Made by a program: the position numbers and the translations under genes
Assembly: GCF_005870025.1 (NCBI RefSeq)
Contig: NZ_VATA01000005.1
Coordinates: 124,001-188,000 of the forward strand
Length of the DNA: 64,000 nucleotides
Source of the DNA: Poseidonocella sp. HB161398
GTDB lineage: Bacteria; Pseudomonadota; Alphaproteobacteria; Rhodobacterales; Rhodobacteraceae
Reading direction: 5' to 3'
Part shown: piece after piece, positions 1 through 9,612 of the stretch
Layout: each line of letters begins with the position of its first letter
Position numbering within the stretch: position 1 is the first letter of the stretch
The notes under the pieces: model-generated
What the model was told of the DNA's origin: nothing
The model's database searches: none
The model's input: only the letters and a program-made list of their open reading frames with translations

Positions 1-58
1 CGAGGCCCGGCGCGAGCGCAAGCAGGGCGGTTCCCGCGAGCAGTGCAGGTCGTATCAT
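1..58 (-). CDS. N-terminus of an exported protein (partial)
   Basis: Only the first 19 residues are inside the window, reading leftwards off the edge. They are Met-Ile-Arg followed by an unbroken hydrophobic Ala/Leu run (PALLAGTALLALAPGL), the shape of a Sec signal peptide. The start is supported by a GGAGGAGA ribosome site a few bases upstream (about 63-70). The function cannot be told. The long upstream gap and an AT-rich island near 245-300 probably hold its promoter. Confidence 0.6.
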   Translation of the reverse strand, partial: MIRPALLAGTALLALAPGL

Positions 59-70
59 GATGTCTCCTCC

Positions 71-994
71 TTCGTGATGGCCGGCGGGCCTGAGCCCGGG
101 CCAAGGACTGGCCGTGCCTTGACTTGGACACCGGGGATCTGGGGGCGCGCCTTGTCTCCTGCCGCTCCGGGATGGCGCGGTCCGTCCTCCGCGTCTTTCC
201 CTGTCCTTGATCCGCGGATCTGCATCCGGCCGCCCTCACGCTAGCGTGACCATGTTTTCTGCGTCAACCTTTTTGTATACAGAAGACAGAAGATTGCATT
301 TCCAGCGGCCGGCACCCTTGGTCAGGCGGCCGAGGCGCTCCGGGGCAGTCCAGGCGCCGGGTTGCGGCGGTCCCCCCGGCCGGTCACGCGCTTCCGAAGA
401 CGCTGCCCCCCGGAGATGACCGGATGTGCCAGGCGCCCGGCAAGACGGCTCCCCCTAGGGGCGGACGCCCGCCGGACCGGAGCCGCGGTCACGGTTTCGG
501 CAGCACATGACGGGCCGGGAGGTGCCCGGACGGGCAGGGCTCCGGATGCGGGGACCGCCGCGGCCGGGCGAGGCGGGCGCCACCCGGCGACGGGTCCGGC
601 GCCCGCCGCCGGATGCGGGACAGCCCATGACGCGCGTGCCGGGGGACCGTCCGCCTGCGGCGATGCCCGCGGCAGGCACGAAGGCCCTCCATCAGTGGCA
701 GCGAGCCGGCGTCCGCGGGACAGGCCGGTGGCGGCAGCCCCGCCTGCGGCCGCTTTCGGCCCGAGCGCAACCGCCCCGCCAGCCCCTGCAGGCAGGGCCC
801 GTCCGCGGCCCGAGCCTCCGTGCGGCGGCCGGTCCGCAGCTTATTTTCGGGAATCCATGATCGGACGTTGCGGCAGGGGGAGGCCGTGTCTACTAATTTA
901 CCACATTACACCGCCACACCCATGGTCCCGGCCCGGCTGCGCCCCGGTCCTTTCTGCCCGGCGGCCATGAAGGACAATTCCGTCAGGGGGGACG
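71..994. other. intergenic stretch between exported-protein gene and histidine kinase
   Basis: No convincing gene was seen in about 0.9 kb. All frames give Arg/Pro/Ala-rich translations without domain character. Two AT-richer islands stand out, at about 247-300 and 880-915. The first may serve the leftward partial gene and the second the rightward kinase gene. Confidence 0.5.
253..288. promoter_or_regulatory. AT-rich island with imperfect inverted repeat
   Basis: Inside a GC-rich gap, TGTTTTCTG (253-261) and CAGAAGACA (280-288) form a 9-bp inverted repeat with one mismatch around an AT-rich centre containing TTGTATAC. This looks like a regulator site or promoter for the leftward exported-protein gene. 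That assignment rests only on position and symmetry. Confidence 0.3.
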
Positions 995-3022
995 ATGACT
1001 GCCATGGAACGGACGTCCGGAGCCCTGCGCGGTCTCCGGACATGGTCTCTCGCATTCGCGGCAGCCTGCGCTGCGGTGGCGCTGCTCGACCTGGCAGCCG
1101 GCTGGGGGTTGGGCGTCGATTTCTTCGTGCGGCTGCGGCCGGGCTATCCGGCGATGGTGCCCGGCACGGCGTTCTGCCTGCTCATGGGAAGTGCCGGAAC
1201 CGCGGCCACGGCGCTCGGGCGGCCGGGCTGGCTGCGGACTGCCTGCGGGGCGGCGATCCCCGCCGTGGTGCTCGCGACCTATGTGGTGCCGGCCTTCGAT
1301 CTCGGCCCGGACGCGATGTCGATCGGCACGGCGATCGCCTGCCTGTCGGTGGCGGCCTGCCTGCTCTCGGGGCTGCTGCCGCGCCGGGGCGACCGGGTGC
1401 TGCTCGCGGCCGGAACCTTCGGGCTGAGCATCGCCGCGATCCCGCTGCTGGGCTACGTCTTCAATGCCGAGGCGCTGTTCTCGAACCCGGTCTATACCGA
1501 GATGGCGCTGCATACGGCGGCCGGTTTCACGTTGCTCCTGCTGGCGCTGCTGCTCTTGGTGCCGGAGACCGGCTGGATGCGCGTCGCCACCGCGCCGGAG
1601 CGGGGCAGCCAGATGTTCCGCCGCCTGCTGCCCGTGGTGATCTTCGGCCCGGTCGTGCTCACCGCGCTGACCCTGGCGGCCTCGCGGCGGGATCTGCTGT
1701 CGCCCGATCTGCGGGCCGCGGTGCTGACCTATGCGATGATCGCGGTCACCGGCAGCGCGGCGATGTACTTCGCCCATCTGGCAAATCTTTCCGAGCGGCG
1801 GGCGGCGGAGGCCGAGCGCCAGCGGCTGGAGAGCGAGCGGACCCGGCAGGCGGTGGAGCTGGCGATGGAGCGCGGCCAGCGGGTGGAATCGCTGGGCCGC
1901 CTGGTCGGCGGGGTCGCGCATGACTTCAACAACACGCTGGCGGTCATCGTCGGCAATCTCGAGCTGCTGCAGAACGACCGGACCGCCGGCGCCCGCGACG
2001 GCTATGTCCGCGAGGCGCTCGGCGCCGCCGACCAGGCGGCGACGCTCACCGGGCAGCTCTTGTCCTATGGCCGCAAGTCGCGGCTCGAGCCGGCGCCGGC
2101 GCAGATCGACGGGCTCGTCCATGAGGCGCTTGAGATGTTCCGGCGGCTCTGTCCGGCCGGCATCTCGGTCACCGTCCGGCTGGCCGCGCCGCAGGCGGTG
2201 GCCGAGCTCGACGCCACCGGGTTCCGCCAGGCGCTGCTGAACCTGCTGATCAACGCCCGCGACGCCCAGCCCGAGGGCGGCCACATCGAGATCGCCACCT
2301 CGATCGAGCAGCGCGGACAGGACACGGTGGCGGGCTTCTCCTCGCCCGAGGCGCTCTGGCCGGGCCGGTTCGCGCTGGTGACGGTGACCGATGCCGGGCC
2401 GGGGATGGACCCGCGGGTGCTGGCCATGGCGACCGATCCGTTCTTCACCACCAAGCCGGTGGGCGAGGGCACCGGGCTGGGGCTGTCGGTGGCCTCGGGC
2501 TTCTGCCGGCAGTCCGGCGGCGGGCTGACGCTGGAGAATTCCGCGGGTGGCGGCCTGTCGGCGCGGATGGCGGTTCCGCTGGTCCGGGCGGCGGCGGAGG
2601 CCGGGCCTGCGGTTCCCGGCGCGGCGCGGGTCCTGCATGCGCCGGGGCGGCGGATCCTGATCGTGGAGGACGACCCGAAGGTGCGCCAGGTCATGGCGCG
2701 GCGGCTGGAGCTCGACGGGCATGCGGTGGAGACCTGCGCCACGGCGGCAGAGGCGCTGGCGCTTTTCGCCACGGGCTACCGGCCGGATCTGGCGATCACC
2801 GACCTGGCCATGCCGGGCGCGATGCAGGGGGGCGCGCTGTCGCGCTGGATCCGCACGGAGCATCCGGAGGTGCCGGTGGTGCTGATGTCGGGCTACGAGT
2901 CCCCGCGCGAGGCGAGCGACCGGCAGGGCAGCGGCGAGCGCTTCCTGCAGAAGCCGGTCAACTGGCAGGTGCTGCGCGAGGTCGTGGCCTCGATCCCGCC
3001 CCCCGACCGCGGTCCCAGCTGA
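995..3022 (+). CDS. hybrid sensor histidine kinase / response regulator
   Basis: This 675-aa hybrid kinase starts with about 250 residues of hydrophobic helices (roughly seven or eight membrane segments) and has no recognisable periplasmic sensor domain. A charged helical linker (about 258-300) leads to a HisKA region with phospho-acceptor His309 in VAHDFNN. The ATPase domain has the N-box NLLINARDA (Asn420) and G-boxes DAGPGMD (Asp466) and GTGLGLS. A C-terminal receiver domain (about 545-670) has the acidic pair Asp559/Asp560, phospho-acceptor Asp603 and Lys653. All phosphorelay residues are present, so it should be active in the inner membrane. The start has a GGGGGGACG ribosome site, and a second ATG three codons on is possible. 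No partner regulator lies nearby, so the signal and output are unknown. Length and layout fit alphaproteobacterial blue-light- and stress-type hybrid kinases in general. Confidence 0.93.
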   Translation: MTAMERTSGALRGLRTWSLAFAAACAAVALLDLAAGWGLGVDFFVRLRPGYPAMVPGTAFCLLMGSAGTAATALGRPGWLRTACGAAIPAVVLATYVVPAFDLGPDAMSIGTAIACLSVAACLLSGLLPRRGDRVLLAAGTFGLSIAAIPLLGYVFNAEALFSNPVYTEMALHTAAGFTLLLLALLLLVPETGWMRVATAPERGSQMFRRLLPVVIFGPVVLTALTLAASRRDLLSPDLRAAVLTYAMIAVTGSAAMYFAHLANLSERRAAEAERQRLESERTRQAVELAMERGQRVESLGRLVGGVAHDFNNTLAVIVGNLELLQNDRTAGARDGYVREALGAADQAATLTGQLLSYGRKSRLEPAPAQIDGLVHEALEMFRRLCPAGISVTVRLAAPQAVAELDATGFRQALLNLLINARDAQPEGGHIEIATSIEQRGQDTVAGFSSPEALWPGRFALVTVTDAGPGMDPRVLAMATDPFFTTKPVGEGTGLGLSVASGFCRQSGGGLTLENSAGGGLSARMAVPLVRAAAEAGPAVPGAARVLHAPGRRILIVEDDPKVRQVMARRLELDGHAVETCATAAEALALFATGYRPDLAITDLAMPGAMQGGALSRWIRTEHPEVPVVLMSGYESPREASDRQGSGERFLQKPVNWQVLREVVASIPPPDRGPS

Positions 3023-3450
3023 GCCGGGCCGGGCGCGTTTCCGGGGAGGCCCTTGCCGTCGGCGACCGGCTTGCCCGGGACCCCGGCGCGGCTGCCTGCC
3101 CGTCCCGCGCAGTGCATCTCGGCAGCGGGCGCGAAGCGGCGCAGGGATGGAAGGCTCCGGCCGCTCCCGCTTCACCCTCGCGGGCAGGATCCCGGGGCGG
3201 GATGCGGCCTGCCACGATCAGGTGGTCCGGCTTCAATCTCGGTGCATGACGGGCTCTTGCGCTACGGTCCGGATGGCGGGCGGTGCTGAGCGGGAGGGCG
3301 GAGCCGGCCATTGCCTGACCTCCGGTGCCGGTGGCCGGCTGGGGCCCTGTCGTGCGGATGGATCAGGGGTTCGCGTCGTGAAGCCATGTAGTCGGCAGAT
3401 GGCATGAGCAGGCCCCCGAAGGCGGTGTGCAAGACCGCAACGGGCCCTCG
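3023..3450. other. gap between kinase gene and IS5 remnant
   Basis: About 430 bases with no gene-like frame on either strand. It lies directly upstream of the decayed transposase and may be partly flanking insertion-sequence DNA, but no clean terminal repeat was seen. Confidence 0.4.
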
Positions 3451-4405
3451 CATGATCAGGCGCCGCGGCAGCGAGGGGCTCTGCCGGTCTGGTTCGGTCC
3501 GCCGGAGCAGCGGGCCGCGGTGCTGCCCGCGTGGCATGGCCGCCAGCAAGACGCTGCAATCCGGCCCCGCCACACCCTCGAGGTCCTCCTTGGCCTGCCG
3601 TTCCGCCAGGGGGAGCCAGTGAGGCGTCATTGCTGCGCGCCCGCTGGCGAACGGGTTCATGGGGGTCTGGCTTTTCCGAAGCGTCGCGCCGCCAGAGTGG
3701 GCCGGGACCCTGTCGCCGGTGGCGCCGCGAAAGCCGGACGGACATCGGGCGTCGCCATCCCGGATCGCGGCACTGCGCATCGACAGCACCGGCATCAAGG
3801 GCGAAGGCGCGTAGCACAGTCGCCAGCATGCGGTCTCGAACTGCCGCGTTCGCGGATCCGCCCAGAGCGGTGGCGCGGCTTGCTCATTGTGCTGGTTCCG
3901 CCTCGGAATTGACGAGGCGCGAGGTGGATCAGGAAACCGTCCGGGGGACGCTTTCCCCGGCGGACATGGACATCCGCGCGGCCGAAGGCACCTAGGGCAA
4001 TGCCGGTGACGCGCCGATGATGCCCGGGCTGCGCGCCAAGATCCCGGCGGACGAGGAGCGCGCGACCGTCAGTGCCGACAGTGCCCGTGACCGGCGTGCC
4101 CGCGACGCAGCCGCGGCTCCTCGGGCGAAAGGCACCCCGGATCTGTCGCTGGGCTTCCTCGCTTCCGGCCCGCCGGAACGCGAGGCCATCGAAGCCGGAC
4201 ACGGCCGGGGCGCGGGCGCGCAACGGCATCTCGCGGGCACCGTGGCGAAACCGGAGCGGCAGCCACCGCCGGAGCAGGGTCGAAACGAAGATGAACGGCA
4301 TGAAGCCGCGCCCAGCGGCTGATGCCACGCGACGCCGACGGCCGGGTTGCCGAGCTCCGGATCCAGGTGGCGATCCTGCCCCGCTTCGCGGCCCTCGGCC
4401 TCCGG
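3451..4405 (+). pseudogene. decayed IS5-family transposase
   Basis: Read across frames, this stretch keeps the order of an IS5-family transposase of about 310-320 residues. The N-terminal block GRQQDAAIR...LEVLLGLPFRQ is followed by SLL...SRRQ, VAIPDRG, then the DDE-region block LRIDSTGIKGEG (from 3773), LGIDEA (3902), GNAGDAPMMPGL (from 3996) with VSADSA, and finally KPDTAGARARN and HRRSRVETKMNGMK. It ends in RVAELRIQVAIL. These blocks sit in at least three reading frames and are broken by stops at 3812 and 3993. The DDE catalytic region carries many substitutions. It cannot make a transposase, and the amount of drift says the insertion is old. Terminal inverted repeats were not recognised. 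Identification is by motif order against the known family. Confidence 0.85.
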
Positions 4406-4801
4406 GGACAGGGGGCCGGCAGCCCTCGGCTGATTTGCGCAGCAGGGCGCAGAGACGGGCAAGCTTGGTCACATGCGGTGCTGTGCAGCACAGGCCGTCA
4501 GAGGCGCAATCCAGTCGAGAGCGCAGCGGCGCTCCGGCAGATGACGGGACGTTTTCACAGGGGCGGCCGATGGCCCAGGCGGCGCCTTCGATCGGGGTGG
4601 CGCAGTCGTGGTGCCATCCGTGGCGCGCGGTGTCGGTTGGCGGAAGGTCTTGCAGGCGACCGTCGATTTCGGCGCCGCTCCGCGGATCCCGATCTGCGGG
4701 CCGCGCATCCGGACCGGCGCCGGACGGGGCGGCTGCCCGGAGGGGCCGCCGCCCGGATTTTCAGGGTCAAGAGGCGCCATCCTGCAGTCGCCTCCCTCGG
4801 G
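4406..4801. other. gap between IS5 remnant and gcd terminator
   Basis: Nearly 400 bases without a supported gene. The left edge may be the end of the insertion sequence. The rest gives only low-information translations. Confidence 0.4.
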
Positions 4802-4844
4802 ACCCTAGACCGCGGCGGACCGGCCGGCCCGCCGCGGTCAGGGT
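4802..4844 (-). terminator. hairpin terminator after gcd
   Basis: Three bases beyond the gcd stop codon lies a strong hairpin: arms GACCGCGGCGG (4808-4818) and CCGCCGCGGTC (4829-4839), extended by ACCCT/AGGGT across a one-base bulge. There is no U-tract on the gcd side. Position and stem strength support transcription termination. Confidence 0.7.
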
Positions 4845-4846
4845 GG

Positions 4847-7216
4847 CTAGGGAAGGGCGTAGGCAAGGATGTAGTCGCCGGGCTTGGTGCCGATGGACCC
4901 GTGCCCCCCGGCGACGATCACGACATACTGCTTGCCGCCAACCTCGTAGGTCATTGGCGTCGACTGGCCGCCCGCCGGCAGCCTCGCCTCCCAGAGCTGG
5001 GTGCCGTCGGTGAGGTTGTAGGCCCGCAGGTAGTCGTCGACAGACGCTGCCAGGAAGGCGACGCCGCCGCGCGTGATGATCGGTCCCCCGATGCCCGGCA
5101 CGCCGAGGCGCACCTTCAGCGGCAGGGGCGTCATGTCGCGCACGGTTCCGTTCCTGTGCTTCCAGGCCACCTGCTCGGTCGTCAGGTCCGCGCCCGCCAC
5201 AAAGCCCCAGGGCGGCGCGAGGCAGGGCACGCCGATCGGGCTCAGGAACGGTCCCATCACCACGCCGTAGGGGGCGCCGTCATTGCGGTTCAGCCCCTGC
5301 TCGCTCGCGGTGGTCGCGGCATCCTTGGGCGGGATCTCGGATGCGGGCACCAGGCGCGAGGTGAAGGGCAGGTAGGTCGGCATGCCGAACAGGACCTGGC
5401 GTTCGGGGTCGACGGCGACCGAGCCCCAGTTGAACACGCCGAAATTGCCCGGATAGACGATGGTCCCCTCGAGCGACGGCGGCGTGTACTGCCCCTCGTA
5501 ATTCAGCTTGTGCAGCTGGATCCGGCACCACATCTGGTCGAACATGGTAACCCCCCACATGTCCCGTCCGGTCATCGGATCGGGGCGGAAGGTCAGCGCG
5601 GAGATCGGCTGCGTCGGCGCGGTGAAGTCCTCGGGAATGGCGCCTCCGGGCGCGGGCAGTTCCTCGCGCGGGGTCAGAGGCTCCCCGGTCCTGCGGTCCA
5701 GCACCCAGATATCGCCCTGTTTCGTCGGGCCGACGAGCGCGGGAACGGACTGCCCGTCCCGGGTCAGGTCGATCAGCACCGGCTGCGCGGGGACATCCAT
5801 GTCCCACAGGTCGTGATGGACGGTCTGCCGCACCCACTGCTTTGCGCCGGTCGCGATGTCGAGCGCGACGATCGACGAGGAGTGCTCTTCCACCGCCGGG
5901 CTGCGGCCCATGCCGAGCTGGTCGGGAACCCGGTTGCCCATCGGGATGAAGACGAAGCCGAGCTCCTCGTCGACGGAGAAGACCGACCAGCTGTTCGGAG
6001 AATTGGTCGTGTAGGTCTCGCCCCCTGCGATGTCGATCGGCGCGGTGACGTCGGGATTGCCGCTGTCCCAGTTCCACAGCAGCTCGCCGGTATCGATGTC
6101 GAAGGCGCGGATGACGCCCGACTGCTCCTGCGTCGAGAAGTTGTCATTGACGGCGCCGCCGATGATCAGGCGGCCGTCGACCGCGACCGGCGGCGAGGTG
6201 GAGTAGTAGTAGCCTGCCGGGTTGTACTCCATCCCCTGCTCCAGATGCAGGGTGCCGTTATCCGCGAAGAAGCTGCAGACCTCTCCGGTATCGGCGTTCA
6301 GCGCGATCAGCCGCGCGTCGGCGGTCGGCAGGTAGACCCGGCGCGGGCATTCCTCGGCGGCGGCCGCGCGGAACGCGGCCTCGGGGTCCTGCGTGTCCGC
6401 GTCCTGCGCCTGCGGGGCCTCCCACCAGGTCACGCCGCGGCAGGTCTGGTGCTGGCGGTCGGGGTTGAGCCCGGAATTCGCGTCGAAGCGCCAGTTCTCC
6501 TCGCCGGTCGCGGCATCGAGCGAAATCGCGAGGTTGTGCGGCGTGCAGACATAGAGGCTGTCGCCGATCTTGACCGGCGTGACCTGGTAGGTCGTCTCGC
6601 CGACATCATCGGGGCCCTTCACGTCGCCGGTCTGGTAGGTCCAGGCGGTCTCCAGCCCGGTGACATTTTCCGGCGTGATCTGGTCGAGCGGCGACCAGCG
6701 CTGGCCGAAATGCGTCCGCCCGTACTGGTGCCATTCGCCGTCCCCGGCCTCGTTCCCGGTATTGGGCGGCACGTTCACGCGGTCCTGCGGAAGCTCGCCC
6801 CGGATGGCGCTCGGGTCCTGGAACATCGAGACCACGGCGACGAGGACGGACAGGGCGGCCGCGATCATCAGCGGCAGGCCCGAGGACATCCCGCGGCCCG
6901 CGCCGGCAAGCGGGGCCCGCACGGCGGGCAGGCACAGGACCAGCGCGACCAGCACGATGATCCCGCCGCGCGGCGCAAGCTGCCACCAGTCGAGGCCGAC
7001 CTCCCAGACCGCCCAGCCGAGCGTGATCACGGTCAGCGCCGCATAGAGCGGCAGCGCGAGGGGATTGCGGCGGAACAGCAGCCATGCCGTGGCCAGCATG
7101 GCGAGGCCGGCAAACAGGTAGTAGAAGCTTCCTCCCAGCAGCGCGAGCTGCCCGCCGCCGACGGCAAGCACCGCGCCGAGCAGTGCCAGAATGAGCGACA
7201 GAATTCGATTCAGCAT
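4847..7216 (-). CDS. gcd: membrane-bound PQQ-dependent glucose dehydrogenase
   Basis: The 789-aa product matches the E. coli-type membrane glucose dehydrogenase (about 796 aa). It oxidises D-glucose to glucono-1,5-lactone in the periplasm and passes electrons to ubiquinone. Residues 1-140 hold about five hydrophobic helices. From about residue 150 a PQQ propeller domain follows, opening with the family-typical GEWHQYGRTHFGQRWSPLDQ and Trp-rich propeller repeats (for example TAWTYQTGD, LYVCTPHN, NWRFDANSG). The start at 7216 is preferred over an in-frame ATG 18 codons upstream because GGAGAAG sits just before it and the protein then begins with the first membrane helix. No pqq synthesis genes are in the window, so cofactor must come from elsewhere in the genome or outside. 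It is monocistronic, with its own AT-rich upstream region and a hairpin terminator. Confidence 0.95.
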   Translation of the reverse strand: MLNRILSLILALLGAVLAVGGGQLALLGGSFYYLFAGLAMLATAWLLFRRNPLALPLYAALTVITLGWAVWEVGLDWWQLAPRGGIIVLVALVLCLPAVRAPLAGAGRGMSSGLPLMIAAALSVLVAVVSMFQDPSAIRGELPQDRVNVPPNTGNEAGDGEWHQYGRTHFGQRWSPLDQITPENVTGLETAWTYQTGDVKGPDDVGETTYQVTPVKIGDSLYVCTPHNLAISLDAATGEENWRFDANSGLNPDRQHQTCRGVTWWEAPQAQDADTQDPEAAFRAAAAEECPRRVYLPTADARLIALNADTGEVCSFFADNGTLHLEQGMEYNPAGYYYSTSPPVAVDGRLIIGGAVNDNFSTQEQSGVIRAFDIDTGELLWNWDSGNPDVTAPIDIAGGETYTTNSPNSWSVFSVDEELGFVFIPMGNRVPDQLGMGRSPAVEEHSSSIVALDIATGAKQWVRQTVHHDLWDMDVPAQPVLIDLTRDGQSVPALVGPTKQGDIWVLDRRTGEPLTPREELPAPGGAIPEDFTAPTQPISALTFRPDPMTGRDMWGVTMFDQMWCRIQLHKLNYEGQYTPPSLEGTIVYPGNFGVFNWGSVAVDPERQVLFGMPTYLPFTSRLVPASEIPPKDAATTASEQGLNRNDGAPYGVVMGPFLSPIGVPCLAPPWGFVAGADLTTEQVAWKHRNGTVRDMTPLPLKVRLGVPGIGGPIITRGGVAFLAASVDDYLRAYNLTDGTQLWEARLPAGGQSTPMTYEVGGKQYVVIVAGGHGSIGTKPGDYILAYALP

Positions 7217-7420
7217 CAGATCTTCTCCAGACAAGTCGTTGGCGAAGCCATGTCTTGCGCAGGTCCGCATCGGCCTGCTGGCTGGCTCTGGCGGAGAGGG
7301 CGCGCGGAAGCGGCGATGTCCCTCGGACCAATTGTGCCTCGCGGGCGTTCAAAATTACAATGATTTTATTCACTATTTTTCTATCCCGCATAGAACATTC
7401 CGGATGAAACTTGCATGACA
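7217..7420 (-). promoter_or_regulatory. upstream region of gcd
   Basis: The sequence ahead of gcd is clearly AT-richer than its surroundings (especially 7349-7410, with runs of A/T around 7356-7385). It is the natural place for the gcd promoter. Exact -35/-10 boxes could not be assigned with confidence. Confidence 0.4.
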
Positions 7421-7579
7421 CCCGGCCCGACGATGCGGATTGCGCCCATGATCCGCAGGCGTCGCGGCCCCGGGGGACCGGCGCGCGGATCCACTGCATG
7501 CCGCCGCCTCTCGCCGATGCGCCGGGCGGGCCGGGGCGTCCCGGGCGGCTAGCGGGCCGGGGCGGTCTTCTCCTGGGGC

Positions 7580-8860
7580 TCACGCATATCCGCGATCCCG
7601 GAACGGCAGGAACTCCACGAGGTCCGCGGGGCCCAGCCGGCGCGCAGCCGCCGGAATGAGCAGCAGGCCGTCCGACTCCGCCAGCGGCCGCACCCGTCCC
7701 GGAAAGGTCGCCCGGTCGGTGCTGACCAGCGCCCTGCCGCTCGGGGCGTATCCCACCAGGCGGGCGGGGCGCAGCTCCGCGGGACCGGGCTCGCGCAGGA
7801 TTTCGCCCACTGGCGAGACCACCATCTTGTGCATCCGCGCCGTCCGGCCCTGCAGCCCCGCGACGATGGCCCGCCCGAACAGGTGCCATCCGGCAAAGGC
7901 CGCCAGCGGACTGCCCGGGAGGCCGAGCCAGATCGCGCCCTCGATCATGCCCAGCGAGACCGCTCCGCCCGGAGCCATCGCCACGCCGGCGAAGTGCAGC
8001 GTGCCGCCGAGTGCCTCCACGGCGGCGCGCAGCCCGGCGCCCGCGCCGACGGAGAGGCCGCCGGTCGTGACCAGAAGGTCGGCCTGCCCGGCAAGGCGCG
8101 CCAGCGCCGTGCGGATGCCGTGCGGGTCGCCTGCGGTCCGTTCGGCCGCCGCGAGCGCGGTGTCGGGGCGGTCCATCAGCGCCCGCAGCATCGGGCCGTT
8201 CACGTCTGTGACCCCGGCGGGACCGGGCGGATCGCCGGGATCGAGCAGCCCGTCTCCGGTCACGAGAAGCGCGGCGCGCACCTTGCGGCGCACGGTGACC
8301 AGATCCGCCCCGGCCGCCGCCGCAAGCGCCACGTCGCGCCGCCCGAGGCAGCGCCCGGCGCGCAGGACGGGATCCCCGGCGGCCAGGTCCTCCCCCGCCT
8401 GCCGGATGTTCTCCGACGGCATCGGGCAGCGCGAGAAATGCGCCAGCGCGTCCAGCCGCGTCACCTCCTCGCCTGCCAGGATCGCGGTCGCGCCTTGCGG
8501 CACCGGCGCGCCGGAGGCGATGCCGACGGCATATCCGGGGCGCAGCGGCGGCGGCACCGACCCGGCCGCGACCGATCCCGCCACTGGCAGGCGCCAGGGT
8601 CCCGGCCCGGCGAGGTCCCTGAGGCGCAGCGCATAGCCGTCCACGGCAGAACAGGGCAGAAGCGGGACATTCGCGCGCGAGAGAACCGGTGCCGCAAGGT
8701 GGCGGCCGACGGCGCTCCCGGCCGCGATCTCCTCGGTGTCCCCGAGCGCCGCGGCAAGGCTTGCACAGGCCGCGAGCGCCTCGTCGAGCGGCAGGGGCGC
8801 GTGCCGGGCGCCGTTCAGGGCGCCACCGCCGCGTTCCGGATAGAGGATATGAACGGCCAT
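7580..8860 (-). CDS. moeA: MoeA-like molybdopterin molybdotransferase
   Basis: A 426-aa protein with MoeA layout: the N-terminal segment LPLDEALAAC, then SAVDGYAL, the hydrophobic core with ASGAPVPQGATAI, a MoCF/MogA-like domain (VTGDGLLDPG, DVNGPMLRA, TTGGLSVG), LPGSPLAAFAGW and a C-terminal barrel. MoeA inserts molybdate into adenylated molybdopterin in the cytoplasm. The start has GGGAGG five bases upstream. Motifs differ slightly from textbook MoeA: GDGLLDPG replaces the usual GDEL motif, GGLSVG replaces GGVSVG, and PGSP replaces PGNP. It could therefore be a paralogue tied to one molybdoenzyme. No other molybdenum-cofactor genes or molybdoenzymes are nearby. Confidence 0.85.
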   Translation of the reverse strand: MAVHILYPERGGGALNGARHAPLPLDEALAACASLAAALGDTEEIAAGSAVGRHLAAPVLSRANVPLLPCSAVDGYALRLRDLAGPGPWRLPVAGSVAAGSVPPPLRPGYAVGIASGAPVPQGATAILAGEEVTRLDALAHFSRCPMPSENIRQAGEDLAAGDPVLRAGRCLGRRDVALAAAAGADLVTVRRKVRAALLVTGDGLLDPGDPPGPAGVTDVNGPMLRALMDRPDTALAAAERTAGDPHGIRTALARLAGQADLLVTTGGLSVGAGAGLRAAVEALGGTLHFAGVAMAPGGAVSLGMIEGAIWLGLPGSPLAAFAGWHLFGRAIVAGLQGRTARMHKMVVSPVGEILREPGPAELRPARLVGYAPSGRALVSTDRATFPGRVRPLAESDGLLLIPAAARRLGPADLVEFLPFRDRGYA

Positions 8861-9612
8861 CGGACCTCCCCATGCCACGGGCCTGCATGCTGCATCCTGC
8901 ACGTTGCAGCGGGTCCGGGCAATCTTGCATATGCCGCCGGGGGGCGCAGCTTGCCACGCCCGCCTTTCCCCGCGGCGCGCGCGACGGTTCCCCGGGTCCG
9001 GCCGACCCGTCCGCCGGTACGGGACGGCGACGCTCTGCGCTCCCGGTGCCAGCGGACCATCGCGATGTCCCGGATCTGTCCCCGAACACGCCTGCCTGAT
9101 GCAGCGGCGCCCTGGAGGCGAGCAGGACCGTCGCGGTTCACGGGATCCGCGGCCGGTCCCTGCCGGTGAAACCGGCCGAAGGCGGTGCGGCGCCCGCCAC
9201 GGGGCTGCGTGGTTCGCCGCGCCCGTCCTGTCCCCGCCAGACCCGGTGGAAATTCCGCCGATCCGCCGCAGCGGTGATCCGGGCCCCTCCCGCGGGGCAG
9301 GGCTTCCTCCGCGGCCGGTCCCGGGCCGGAGCATTCCGGCAGGGCGCCCCGTCCCGGCCTCCGCACGGCTTGCCGCGGCAGGGTATCCTGAACGTCGGCG
9401 GCCATGCGCGGGATCGGGCCCGCAGAGCTTCCATGACCCCCGGGGCGTTTCCCGGACGGGACCATGCGCTCCGGGCCTCCGTCATCGCGAAGGACACGCC
9501 GCCGGAACGGAGGGCGGGGCCGGATGTCCCGCCTGGCGGATCTGCCATCCCCGGAGGCCGGGCCCGCGTTGAAGGGGCGGCACTGGCGCGTCTTCCGCGC
9601 ACCGGTCCCGGG
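8861..9612. other. moeA upstream region and gene-free gap
   Basis: About 750 bases without a supported gene. Directly upstream of moeA (8883-8909) there is a run of four CTGCA/TGCAG words in 27 bases. The remainder is GC-rich with only shadow frames. Confidence 0.45.

Noticed and set aside
4322-7363. A 1013-residue plus-strand open frame covering gcd.
   Set aside because: It lies fully antisense to a clear gcd gene, with Arg/His/Gly-rich composition typical of a shadow frame. Only its first 80 bases carry real signal, the end of the IS5 remnant.
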